NCBI GenBank assembly: GCA_021775455.1
Contig: JAJFHU010000022.1
Coordinates: 1-43,774, forward strand
Direction of reading: 5' to 3'
DNA from: Hyphomicrobiales bacterium
Lineage (GTDB): Bacteria; Pseudomonadota; Alphaproteobacteria; Rhizobiales; Rhizobiaceae
Length of the DNA: 43,774 bases
Position 1 is the first letter of the stretch. Every line of letters begins with the position of its first letter. The notes beneath the pieces were generated by a model. It made no database searches, had not been told where the DNA came from, and saw nothing but the letters and a program-made list of their open reading frames with translations. Position numbers and translations under genes: made by a program. Shown here piece after piece: positions 7,379 to 16,113 of the stretch.

Positions 7379-9679
7379 ATGATTTTTTCCAATCTTGAAA
7401 TTCCTGAGTCTACTGCAACGTCAGCAGAAGCGCTTCAAGAAGAACGCCGTGTAATTTTGAAATCCAGCAGATTGCACTGGTTTCACTGGGCGGTGGTTCT
7501 GTTATCTTTGGTACTCACATTTCTTGCATGGCAGTTTTCCAAACAGCAGGTGGAAAAGAACGTAAACGAGCAGTTTTTGCGGGCCAGCAAGCAGGTAGTG
7601 GAACTTGTTCAGGAACGTATGAAAAAGTATGAGGATGGGTTGTGGGGTGGGGTAGCTGCGATACAATCCCAGGGCGGTGACATCGGTTATCTGAATTGGC
7701 GTAAATTTGCCGACAGTTTGCGGATTGACGAGAAGTATCCTGGCATAAACGGCATCGGTGTAATTCACCACTTGCAAAGATCCGAAGTAGGAGAATATTT
7801 GTATCGACAGCGAATATTGCGCCCGGATTTTAAAATTCATCCTGAGCATGATTTGGAAGAACTTTTCCCAATTACCTACATTGAACCATCTGTAACAAAC
7901 GCAAAGGCAATAGGATTGGATATTGCCCATGAAAGTAACAGATACCAGGCCGCCGACAAAGCCCGCGTATCTGGTCTCGCGCAAATTACCGGACCAATTG
8001 TATTGGTACAAGATGAAGGGAGTACACCCGGATTTCTGTTTTACGCACCGTTTTATGCAGGGGGCGTACAACCCTCTTTGCATGCCCGCAAAAAGAATTT
8101 TACTGGCTTGGTGTACGCACCCTTTGTATTTCACAAATTGATGGAGGGCGTTCTTGACAAGGATCGGCGTCAAGTCAGATTCAGTGTCAAAGATGGTGAC
8201 GATCTCTTGTACGATGAAAATTTGTCAGATTCCCAGGAGTTTGACGATAAGCCAAGTTTTTCCAGGGAGATATCGATAGACCTTTACGGCAGAACCTGGA
8301 CGTTCGCAATCCAGACAACCAAATCCTTCAGAGCTGACAATCACAGTGACCAACCCACAATTGTACTAAGCGGCGGCATACTTATAGACGTATTGTTGCT
8401 TACTCTCTTTATCTTTCTTTCAAAAGCCAATCGCCGTGCAGTGAGCCTTGTTGATAAAACGAGTGATGAATATCAGCGGCGAACCAATGAACTGAAAACG
8501 AGTGAAAGCAGACTGGAAAAATTGGTTGAAAATTACAAGAATGCCAAGGAGGAATCAGAAGCAGCACTAAGAGAGCTAAGATACTATATGCTCACTCTTG
8601 ATAAGCACGCAATTGTTGCGGTTACTGATACAGCCGGGAACATAAACTTTGCAAACGATAAATTTTGCGAAATTTCCCAATATGGCCGCGAAGAATTGAT
8701 GGGCTCCAATCATCGCTTGGTTAATTCCGGACATCATTCAAAGAGTATGTTCGAGGACATGTACAAGGTTATAGTCAATGGCGAGACGTGGCGCGGCGAA
8801 ATAAAAAACAAGGCCAAGGATGGATCCTGTTATTGGCTCGATACGACAATTGCTCCGTTCAAGAATTCGAAGGATATTGTTGTCAAATATGTCGCGATAC
8901 AAACTGACATAACCGACCTAAAGAACATGGAAGAGAAGCTAGCGAAATCAGTTACTGATTTGCAAACGGCAAATGGTGAATTAAAGCGATTTGCCTTTGT
9001 GGCTTCGCATGATCTTCAGGAGCCATTGAGAAAACTGCAACAGTTTTCATCCTACCTGATTAAAGATTGTGCGGATGAGGTTTCCGGTGATGGAAAATAT
9101 TTTATTGACGTTATCCAAAAATCGAGTTCGCGAATGAGCTCCCTCATCAAGGACCTTCTTGTGTATTCGCGAGTAAACAATCAAGAGCTGGATTTTACCC
9201 AAATTGATACAAACACGGTCTTGAGAGACATAATTTCAGAATTTGACTCCGCAATCCATGAAACCGAGACTCAGTTTGTTTTGCACGATTTACCCATGAT
9301 ACTCGCTGACCAAACTGGTGTTGAGCACTTGCTTCGCAATCTTGTGGGAAATGCAATCAAGTATCACAAAGAAGGTGTGAGACCCGTTATCGAAATCTAC
9401 TGTAAAAAATCTGATTTTACGGGATTGTTTGAATTGGTAGTGGCTGACAACGGAATTGGGATTGACCCTCAGTACAGCGAATACATTTTCGAACCTTTCA
9501 GGCGGCTCCACAACAAAGACGAATTTGAGGGTTCAGGTATCGGGCTCGCCGTTTGCAAAGCAATATGCGTGCGACATGGATGGAAATTGAGTTTATCAAG
9601 CAAATCCGGTGCAGGTGCAAAATTTACCATTGAAATGCAGAACAATTCCATAGCAGAAATGACCCGAAAGGCCGGGTAA
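7379..9679 (+). CDS. Membrane sensor histidine kinase (CHASE-PAS-HisKA-HATPase)
   Basis: This is a 766-residue sensor kinase. A first transmembrane helix (about residues 33-51) and a second (about 325-347) bracket a CHASE-type extracytoplasmic domain (INGIGVIHHLQRSE, IGLDIAHESNR, LVYAPFVFHKLM), a periplasmic ligand sensor. After a coiled linker comes a PAS domain (AIVAVTDTAGNINFANDKFC, then RGEIKNKAKDGSCYWLDTTI) ending in the PAC-type YVAIQTDITDLK. The dimerisation helix carries the phospho-accepting His544 in ASHDLQEPLRK. The ATPase domain has its N box (LLRNLVGNAIKYH), G1 (VADNGIGID), F box (FEPFRRLH) and G2 (GSGIGLAVCK). The HisKA/ATPase type resembles phytochrome-like kinases that pair with single-domain Rcp1-like regulators, which fits the next gene 186 bp downstream. 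AGGGTAGG precedes the ATG. Ligand unknown. Confidence 0.93.
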   Translation: MIFSNLEIPESTATSAEALQEERRVILKSSRLHWFHWAVVLLSLVLTFLAWQFSKQQVEKNVNEQFLRASKQVVELVQERMKKYEDGLWGGVAAIQSQGGDIGYLNWRKFADSLRIDEKYPGINGIGVIHHLQRSEVGEYLYRQRILRPDFKIHPEHDLEELFPITYIEPSVTNAKAIGLDIAHESNRYQAADKARVSGLAQITGPIVLVQDEGSTPGFLFYAPFYAGGVQPSLHARKKNFTGLVYAPFVFHKLMEGVLDKDRRQVRFSVKDGDDLLYDENLSDSQEFDDKPSFSREISIDLYGRTWTFAIQTTKSFRADNHSDQPTIVLSGGILIDVLLLTLFIFLSKANRRAVSLVDKTSDEYQRRTNELKTSESRLEKLVENYKNAKEESEAALRELRYYMLTLDKHAIVAVTDTAGNINFANDKFCEISQYGREELMGSNHRLVNSGHHSKSMFEDMYKVIVNGETWRGEIKNKAKDGSCYWLDTTIAPFKNSKDIVVKYVAIQTDITDLKNMEEKLAKSVTDLQTANGELKRFAFVASHDLQEPLRKLQQFSSYLIKDCADEVSGDGKYFIDVIQKSSSRMSSLIKDLLVYSRVNNQELDFTQIDTNTVLRDIISEFDSAIHETETQFVLHDLPMILADQTGVEHLLRNLVGNAIKYHKEGVRPVIEIYCKKSDFTGLFELVVADNGIGIDPQYSEYIFEPFRRLHNKDEFEGSGIGLAVCKAICVRHGWKLSLSSKSGAGAKFTIEMQNNSIAEMTRKAG

Positions 9680-9865
9680 TTTTGCGAACTCTTGTTTATG
9701 AAAAATTTTTATTGTGTTTAATCTTTTTCAACACAATTAAACAATTATAATTGGATAACCGACTGTAGTATGGACATATTAACGCAATTGGTTTCAATAT
9801 TTTTGGAATAGGAAGCACAACCGAATTTAGCAGAAAGATTGTACCATGTGTTCAGGATTTAAACT

Positions 9866-10288
9866 ATGAAAATGGAACGCACATTAATTTTGATGATTGA
9901 TGATGATCGGGATGATATATATTCGACTAGACGGTTGTTGTCTGAGCACAAGATTTCAAACAATTTCCTGTCTGAAATTGATCCAAGGAAAATCATATCC
10001 AAATTGGACTCAATGAATTCTTTTGTAGAAAACAAGTTAAATATTGTCATCTTGCTTGATATTAACATGCCTAATCTGGATGGAAAAAGCATTCTCAGGT
10101 TGTTAAAAACAAATGAAAACTACAAGCACATCCCGGTAGTTATGTTGTGTACTTCAGACAATCCAGACGACATTGAGGAATCATACGCACTGGGTGCCAG
10201 CGGCTATCTGGTCAAACCGATTGTGCCTGAAGAAATGTTGCGTGCGCTTAATACCCACGGAAGTCATAAAATAGAACTGACCCTTTGA
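9866..10288 (+). CDS. Single-domain response regulator, Rcp1-like
   Basis: This is a 140-residue stand-alone receiver domain. It has the acidic triad (IDDDRDD), the phospho-acceptor Asp65 in LLDINMPNLDG, the conserved Thr/Ser region (MLCTSDN) and the conserved lysine in YLVKPI. The extended loop before the acceptor aspartate is typical of the Rcp1 subfamily that works with phytochrome-like histidine kinases. No output domain is present, so it probably relays phosphate or binds a partner directly. AGGA lies 9 nt before the ATG. It follows the CHASE kinase in the same direction and is its likely partner; the downstream LuxR-type gene is convergent. Confidence 0.92.
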   Translation: MKMERTLILMIDDDRDDIYSTRRLLSEHKISNNFLSEIDPRKIISKLDSMNSFVENKLNIVILLDINMPNLDGKSILRLLKTNENYKHIPVVMLCTSDNPDDIEESYALGASGYLVKPIVPEEMLRALNTHGSHKIELTL

Positions 10289-10339
10289 GCGTTGGTCGTT
10301 CTACTGACATAACCAGCAATCGAAGCATTCAGAGTTTAA

Positions 10340-11146
10340 TTATTGAGTTAATTGATCTGACTCAATCAGATTTTGATAAATACACTCGGCAACAGCGTGA
10401 GTTTTGTTTACGCAGTTCAATTTCTTGATGGCAAAGGAAATGTACTTATTTACGGTATTCTCTGAAATATCCAATATCGTACCAATCTCAAAGCTGGTTT
10501 TACCTCGTGCTGACCATTTGAGGCATTCCAGCTCACGATCAGATAATTGACTTTTCCTGAAATTCAACGGCTCTTCTATCTCAGCGAACCGATCATTCAC
10601 ACAAGTTGCGAAATAAAATGCTTCCAGCAATTCGTGCCGTTCAAGTGGTGCCCTGTTACCTGAGAAAGATACAATTATTCTTCTTCCTGAACTATCGGAT
10701 ACGGGAATATGAACACCATTGTAATGTCCGAAACCCTGAAACAATTCTTTTGCAAGATTCGCAGTTTCGTTCGAACGGTTTTCTGCAATTGATTCAAAAT
10801 TCCAAAAATAAGGGGTGCTTGATTTGCGCACCTTTGAATACGCTAAGCTGGATACCATCAAGCCCAACTCATCATATTCATTAATCAATTCCGGAGGCCA
10901 CGAGGATATGATTATCAAATCTCTTAGATATTTGTCGTCATCACCAGGGAATTTTCTTACGATGAAGTCGGTAAAGCCAAACGTTTTGGTAAAGTCCTTA
11001 AACAACTTGAAAATATCAAACGACGTATTGCAATACTTGATTGTCTCGGAAAATATATTCCCGCTAAAATCTGTATTTTTAACATTTTCCAATTGCAATG
11101 GATCTGACCAATCGGCTGGAGCGGATGTAAGACCTAGCTGAATCAC
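10340..11146 (-). CDS. LuxR-type regulator with autoinducer-binding-like domain (no luxI seen)
   Basis: The C-terminus is a clear LuxR/GerE helix-turn-helix (SDRELECLKWSARGKTSFEI, then ISENTVNKYISFAIKKL). About 170 residues upstream look like an autoinducer-binding domain (FKDFTKTFGFTDFIVRKFPG, SSWPPELINEYDELGL, PYFWNFESIAEN, FGHYNGVHIPVSDSSGRR), the family that senses acyl-homoserine lactones or plant and host signals. No acyl-homoserine-lactone synthase is in the window, so it may be a LuxR solo. The start is uncertain. The frame is open to a TTG at 11206, but that would add a hydrophobic leader odd for this family, and there is no ATG before about residue 116 of that longer form. I use the GTG at 11146. 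No good ribosome binding site is visible, so a damaged 5' end is possible. Confidence 0.8.
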   Translation of the reverse strand: MIQLGLTSAPADWSDPLQLENVKNTDFSGNIFSETIKYCNTSFDIFKLFKDFTKTFGFTDFIVRKFPGDDDKYLRDLIIISSWPPELINEYDELGLMVSSLAYSKVRKSSTPYFWNFESIAENRSNETANLAKELFQGFGHYNGVHIPVSDSSGRRIIVSFSGNRAPLERHELLEAFYFATCVNDRFAEIEEPLNFRKSQLSDRELECLKWSARGKTSFEIGTILDISENTVNKYISFAIKKLNCVNKTHAVAECIYQNLIESDQLTQ

Positions 11147-11404
11147 TGGTATAAATATATAATATGTAAATAATATTTTCAAATTTGGAAATTGTAATTT
11201 TATCAATTTATAGAATTAACAAAATTATAACTTTAACATTCGTCACCTTTGTTGGCACGGAATAGAGCGACCCATATGTTGTTTCTGCACGTCAAATTTG
11301 TCACGCACCTGATCAATCCACTTGCAACGGCGTAAGGGGCTTGGCAGTTTCCCGCGCAGCTTCAGTCACTATTTGTTTGTCCAAAGTCAGATCAGGTAAT
11401 TCTG

Positions 11405-12220
11405 AGAACGCGCGGCGCAGTTAGCTTCCAGTATGACGAGAGCTGGCTTGTTAATGAACACGCTTACCAAGTTTTTCTGTCATTGCCATTGCGGGAGGAT
11501 GCCTATCGCGGCGCACCAGTTGTCGCTGTATTTGAAAATCTCCTGCCAGACTCAGAAGAGTTAATCAGGCGCGTCGCCGAGCCTGTCGATCATGAGCAAA
11601 TAGAAAACATCCTGAACAATTTGGCCCACGCACCCTTTGGCCTTGCTGAGGATGACGATTTCAGAATTTCAGTTGCAGGGGCCGCCCTACTCCTTCACGA
11701 CAGCAAGTGGTTAAAACCGCTTGGCGCAACACTAACGGCACATGTTTTGAAAACACAAATCGTTGTATTGCCCGAAGGCATCGACCTGACAAACGGCGTC
11801 GAAAATGAATATGACTGTCTGAAATTAATGGCTGGTTTTGGCTTGTTACTAAAAGGCAGCGACACACCGGAAGAAGATCAACTGGCGTTCCTTAAAACGC
11901 AAATCCTGTTTTGGCTCATTGGAGCGCCCGATGGACATGCCAAAAATTTCAACGTGTTCCTGATACCCTGGTGGTGGTTTCTCTATGACACTGCTTTATG
12001 ACGTACTCACTGCGCAACCCAGCTTGGACAATCGTCAGATTAGGCGCAACCAGATGAAGCTGCCATGTGTGTTGGCAAGAGCCTCCATAATCGCGTCCAC
12101 GAAATCCACGTCCGGCATTTCATCGAAACTGGAAAATCAGCCGGATTGCCTCCGGCACTGATAACGCAAGCTATTGATGAGATTGCTGATGCACACTTGA
12201 AAATCAACTATGTTAATAAC
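11405..12220 (+). pseudogene. Decayed HipA-type toxin kinase gene
   Basis: Three consecutive frames give one continuous HipA-like protein: GAVSFQYDESWL, then LPLREDAYRGAPVVAVFENL and LLPDSEELIRRVAE, RISVAGA, LKPLGATLTAHVLK, FWLIGAPDGHAKNFNVFL, then in a second frame LLYDVLTAQPSLDNRQIRRN and in a third CVGKSLHNRVHEI. HipA is a serine/threonine kinase toxin of type II systems that phosphorylates glutamyl-tRNA synthetase. Damage is visible. The phosphate-binding segment after AGA (normally QEKTAL) is missing at about 11680. Frameshifts occur near 11968 and 12061, and much of the C-terminal catalytic part after the HAKNF motif is compressed. No intact HipB antitoxin is visible upstream; 11207-11404 shows no gene I can support. 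Confidence 0.8.
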
Positions 12221-12241
12221 ACATTGTTTTTAATAATTTTT

Positions 12242-12263
12242 TTGGTTGCGGGGGCTCGCAACC
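12242..12263. repeat. Left copy of the tRNA-fMet att-like repeat, with stem-loop
   Basis: TTGGTTGCGGGGG (12242-12254) is identical to the 3' end of the tRNA-fMet gene plus one flanking base at 42973-42985. The flanks then diverge completely (CTCGCAACC here, TAGGATTTG at the tRNA). GGTTGCG and CGCAACC (12244-12250 and 12257-12263) also form a perfect 7-bp inverted repeat. A 13-bp identity of this kind is not expected by chance in a window of this size. It is the candidate left attachment site of the island ending at the tRNA; integration itself is inference. Confidence 0.6.
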
Positions 12264-12538
12264 GCCGATGGTTGTATTTGAATTTTGCACTACTTTAATC
12301 TTGCACAGTATAACAGTATAGCAAAAAATTTAACCCCCTAATTGAGCAAACCAGACATCTCGATTAGGCTAGAATATGTACGCTCTGTGTTTCCACCTCA
12401 ACCGACGGATGCAACACATTGATTAAATCTTTCTGCTAGTGTTTCAAATTGTAAGTTCTCTCTGCGGTAGGAGAAACTAAATAAGGTAGCAGACATACAA
12501 AAATCCATGGCAAGTTTAGTTTTCTATCCCTACACTAG

Positions 12539-14104
12539 ATGACGAAGATTCAATCTAATCCAACGAAGATACAACTAATTTTGCCCAGAAGTTTCTGTTT
12601 CCTACTAGAATGGTTGTTCCCGTTCCTGACCCATCAGAGTGGGTACTTTAGAAACTGGTTTACACGTCTATTTTTGACCGGGCTTTTACTTAAGCTCATT
12701 GCCCTTGGCTACATGTTTGGAATGCCTCTTAGTGGTGATGAATTGGGTTACAACAAGAGCGCATCATCCATTGGTCATTACTTATCATATAGAGGTGTGA
12801 CATTCGAAGAAACTATCCGCACAGTTGTCGGCCTAGGGCGTTTCATGCCTGGAATGCCAATAATCTTATCGCCCCTTTATGCCTTTTTTGGAAATCCAGA
12901 CTTAATACATATCAGGTTATATGCAGCGACTTTCTCTTTCCTAGTCTGGCTGTGGATGATACGCGATGTCGGAAAACACTTTGGCTCTGATTTTGCACTG
13001 ATACTACTAATATTTCCGACACTGAGCATTACATGGCAGTTGTTTGGAAACGCGATTTGGGGAGATGTATCTGCCGGAATGATAATGGCGGCGGTTCTGG
13101 CTCGAGGCTTCAGTATTTCACGAAAAATTATACGTCACGAACCTTTGCCATGGGTTGCAATCTTCCAGTTGGAATTACTTTTAGTGTTTATGGTGTACCT
13201 GCGCGGTCCATTGTTTTTGGTGGTATTGGCACTTCATGCTTTTATTATATCATTGATAATCATTGACCGTAGCCGAAATTGGCTGACGTCTTATATACCT
13301 CGTTTCGTAGCTGGTTTCTTACTCGTTGCTGTGATGATTGCACCATGGAGCTTGACGGCAACTTCCCAGCTTAATGCCCCGGTTTTGCTGACAACTACTT
13401 TACCCATATCATTTGCCGTCACATTCGGCGATAGATCAAAAATTTGTTTCGGTGAATGTCCAGAGATTGAAAACAAATCTATTTGGTATGAGGCCACGCG
13501 TTTTTCCCAGTTTCATGCCGCAAGGACAGGTTCAAACGAATATGAGGTGCAGCGGCGAATGGCAAAACTGACATTGGAGAATTTAAAGCTGCGGCAATAC
13601 CTTACTATGGTAAGCAAAAATTTTCAGAATTATGTTCTTACACCACATGGCTTTAACCGCCGTTTTATATACTTGAACGAACTTGTTCCCGTCAATCTAC
13701 GCCTCTACGTTCAAACAGTTTTTCAATATTTGGGAAATTCAATCTATTTCGTATTTTTTACAGGGTGGATGGCGGCAAATTTGATATTGATCCGCAACAA
13801 TGTTTTAGAACAAATTGCCAGCCTGATGATTAAGATGTTTACTCTTTGCCTCTTCCTTCAACCGTTTATACACGTCAGTCATCCTCGATACTGGGTCACA
13901 TTTGCACCGTTGATGGCAATCGGTACAATGTATCTTGTAAGTATAATTAGATCCGAGATTTGGAAAGAACCCGTCACCAATGAACAATTGTTGATAAATG
14001 ATCCCAAATCACGAAAAACAGATATTATTCAGCCGCTGTACGTGTTTCAATTATTGTACGTATTGGGCTTTGTTTCGATAGCAGTAGCAATTTTTCTGGC
14101 TTAA
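12539..14104 (+). CDS. Polytopic membrane glycosyltransferase, GT39/PMT-like
   Basis: This 521-residue membrane protein has about ten or more hydrophobic helices (FTRLFLTGLLLKLIALGYMF, LVWLWMI, LILLIFPTLSI, LLLVFMVYL, ALHAFIISLIIID, FVAGFLLVAVMIAP and others). An acidic pair, Asp67-Glu68, sits in the first extracytoplasmic loop (PLSGDELGYNKSA), as in GT39-type glycosyltransferases. Those enzymes move a sugar from a polyprenyl-phosphate donor onto lipid or protein acceptors on the periplasmic side. Acceptor and sugar cannot be read from the sequence. No strong ribosome binding site precedes the ATG. It is the first gene inside the proposed island and precedes a run of sulfotransferase and glycan genes, which supports a surface-glycan role. 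Confidence 0.8.
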   Translation: MTKIQSNPTKIQLILPRSFCFLLEWLFPFLTHQSGYFRNWFTRLFLTGLLLKLIALGYMFGMPLSGDELGYNKSASSIGHYLSYRGVTFEETIRTVVGLGRFMPGMPIILSPLYAFFGNPDLIHIRLYAATFSFLVWLWMIRDVGKHFGSDFALILLIFPTLSITWQLFGNAIWGDVSAGMIMAAVLARGFSISRKIIRHEPLPWVAIFQLELLLVFMVYLRGPLFLVVLALHAFIISLIIIDRSRNWLTSYIPRFVAGFLLVAVMIAPWSLTATSQLNAPVLLTTTLPISFAVTFGDRSKICFGECPEIENKSIWYEATRFSQFHAARTGSNEYEVQRRMAKLTLENLKLRQYLTMVSKNFQNYVLTPHGFNRRFIYLNELVPVNLRLYVQTVFQYLGNSIYFVFFTGWMAANLILIRNNVLEQIASLMIKMFTLCLFLQPFIHVSHPRYWVTFAPLMAIGTMYLVSIIRSEIWKEPVTNEQLLINDPKSRKTDIIQPLYVFQLLYVLGFVSIAVAIFLA

Positions 14105-14269
14105 TGAAGACAAAATGATTCTATTTTTATGAAGTTTATTGTAACAATGTTTAACAGCTTTAGTTATTGAGTTTTGCAAACTTGCACTAGCCGTGTGGTA
14201 ATGGAGGGAATCCTTATTGAATTGATGATGACTTAAAAGTACGTGGAGATGGGGGCGAGATCTAGGATA

Positions 14270-15061
14270 ATGAAAAACTCTTGGTATAAACATCTGAACA
14301 ATTTGCGACCTCATAATAAGGTAAAAGATGAACGGGGGTTCATAATATTCTCACAGCAAAGATCAGGCACCCATTTTTTGGCAAGCTTGCTCAATTCGCA
14401 TGATAAAATTCGAGCAATGGGTGAATGTTTTAGAGTTGGCTTTGGGAGTGATATCAGCTTCAGAGAGTTCATGGTCAATCATATCAAGACCCGGAAAATT
14501 GAAACCTGGGACGACATTTATTGGGTGCCGTGGTTGAAATTTATGGAAAATTCTCGTTCTGGACTGGCTGCTGATTCAAAAACTGGTTTCATACTAATGT
14601 ACAATCAGTTGCAATTGACGCCCCCATTCTTTTCCAGACGACTACTTAGTCAATATAGAATTATCCATTTGCATAGGGAAAATCATCTTCGACGACATGT
14701 TTCGGATCAGATCAACAGGTTAACAGGCTACGCAACCACAAAAACCAAAGCCAAACTGAACAGAATTTCATTGCAAACGGACAATCTAATCGAAGAATTG
14801 AACTGTTCAGTGCAAAATGTTGATCGGATTCGAACAGACATCAAACCAAAAGCGCATATCGAAGTTTGTTATGAAAACCTGATCGAAAATACACAAACCG
14901 AATCAAACAAGATAGTTCAATTCCTTGGTCTAAAACCGACAATTTTTTCAACAAATCTCAAGATAACCAATCCATTTCCATTAAGTGAAATTCTCATTAA
15001 TTTTTACGAGGTTGAAACTAAGCTGAAAGGGTCTTCGTTCGAGAAGTACCTTTATTCTTAA
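14270..15061 (+). CDS. Sulfotransferase
   Basis: This protein of about 263 residues belongs to the PAPS-dependent sulfotransferase superfamily. The N-terminal strand-loop FIIFSQQRSGTHFLASLL is the 5'-phosphosulfate-binding motif, GECFR follows as in Stf0-like enzymes, and IIHLHRENHLRRHVSDQI supplies the 3'-phosphate-binding arginines and serine. IEVCYENLIENTQ and IVQFLGLKPT are the usual C-terminal elements. The family transfers sulfate from PAPS to hydroxyl groups of carbohydrates or lipids. The start is uncertain: ATG 14270, ATG 14249 and GTG 14243 are all in frame, and none has an ideal Shine-Dalgarno. It faces the convergent sulfotransferase gene at 15096. Acceptor unknown; a surface glycan is likely from context. 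Confidence 0.88.
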   Translation: MKNSWYKHLNNLRPHNKVKDERGFIIFSQQRSGTHFLASLLNSHDKIRAMGECFRVGFGSDISFREFMVNHIKTRKIETWDDIYWVPWLKFMENSRSGLAADSKTGFILMYNQLQLTPPFFSRRLLSQYRIIHLHRENHLRRHVSDQINRLTGYATTKTKAKLNRISLQTDNLIEELNCSVQNVDRIRTDIKPKAHIEVCYENLIENTQTESNKIVQFLGLKPTIFSTNLKITNPFPLSEILINFYEVETKLKGSSFEKYLYS

Positions 15062-15095
15062 AGAGCTATCAATCTTGGTGCTTCGAATGAATATC

Positions 15096-15881
15096 CTATC
15101 CTATTGCAAGTCTTTGGAGTTGACTGCAAAATTCAAGTGAAAATCCGGAACGCAAACGAGTGTCAACTAGCTCATCAGGATAGTTCTTGATCATTTCTGT
15201 GTACTGAGTGCTGTAACCATCGCGAATAATCTTTTGTGTCTTCGCATGCTGTATGACATCTTCAATTTTTGCCAGATCGACGTCGTACGCATGAAACCCG
15301 AGAAACCTTACGAGGCTTTCGATTGGTGCAGCTACGATATCTTCGTAATATAAAATCAGGGACTCAGGAAACATCCTAATTAGCTGGCGTTCTTGCGCTG
15401 ATATGCGGTGAACCCATTCAGTTGGCTCAATTTGATTAGGTGAAACACGCTTTATTTCTTGCTCGTTTACTACGTGCCAGAGACCAGTCGCCTGAGCGTT
15501 TGAGAACGATAATGCCTGTGCAAAGATATCTCGGCGTAGAATAATCGAAGGCTTCTGCCCATTTGATAGAACAGGGAGATACTTTTTCAAAGATTTGTAG
15601 CGGGGCAAGTTGAGTTGAAAATACCAACGACCGTTGCGCGCTCGTTCCTGGATCACTTTTTCAAGGGCGCTTATAGAAACTAGTGCTGGAGTCTTGGCCA
15701 TATCGTTAAGAGGTTCCCCACCATCACCAAAGCCCAATGCACGACACATAGATGCAAGATATGTCGAGCCGCAACGCCCTGTAATTACCGAGTAACAAAT
15801 TTCAGTTAACTCATATACGGCACATAATCTATGCCATTCTTCTTTGGTAATGCCCTTTGACAAATTGTCATCTCGAGTCAT
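15096..15881 (-). CDS. Stf0-type sulfotransferase
   Basis: This 261-residue enzyme resembles Stf0, the mycobacterial trehalose sulfotransferase family. YSVITGRCGSTYLASMCRAL is the 5'-phosphosulfate loop and GDGGEPLND the following conserved region. PSIILRRDIFAQALSFSNAQ has the arginine and serine that hold the 3'-phosphate of PAPS, and YYEDIVAAPIESLVRFLGF is the family's C-terminal signature. The ATG at 15881 is chosen because GAGGAA stands 4 nt upstream; a TTG six codons earlier is also in frame. It is the last gene of the leftward cluster that includes the two giant glycan enzymes and is probably part of the same sulfated-glycan pathway. About 230 bp without a gene separate it from the upstream 994-aa gene. 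Confidence 0.85.
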   Translation of the reverse strand: MTRDDNLSKGITKEEWHRLCAVYELTEICYSVITGRCGSTYLASMCRALGFGDGGEPLNDMAKTPALVSISALEKVIQERARNGRWYFQLNLPRYKSLKKYLPVLSNGQKPSIILRRDIFAQALSFSNAQATGLWHVVNEQEIKRVSPNQIEPTEWVHRISAQERQLIRMFPESLILYYEDIVAAPIESLVRFLGFHAYDVDLAKIEDVIQHAKTQKIIRDGYSTQYTEMIKNYPDELVDTRLRSGFSLEFCSQLQRLAIG

Positions 15882-16113
15882 GCATTTCCTCAAGTCCAAT
15901 GTGGTAAAACACTGAGATTAAGTCGAAAATTTTGCGAGGTTCAATCTTAAACGCGCAAACCATCCATAATTTATCCTTAAACATTTATCGCTCCAAGTTT
16001 GTGTAGCGTGTAAGTTTCAGTTAGGACTTAAACTTCGGATTAGTGGATTGAACCATTTTATATATATCGTCGAAACTCACGCGACAGCCGGCAGTGCACA
16101 GCAAGTTGCCAAG

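Noticed and set aside
9711-9737. ATTGTGTT/AACACAAT inverted repeat after the histidine kinase
   Set aside because: The stem is A+T-rich, has a long loop and no following T-run, so calling it a terminator is not justified.
11207-11404. Possible hipB or transposase remnant before the hipA relic
   Set aside because: Short frames (for example one reading WIDQVRDKFDVQ on the minus strand) were too short and ambiguous to assign.
12065-12298. A 77-codon frame that could look like a small gene
   Set aside because: Its first half is the C-terminal part of the broken hipA (CVGKSLHNRVHEI ... AIDEIADAHLK), and the rest reads through the att-like repeat into non-coding sequence.
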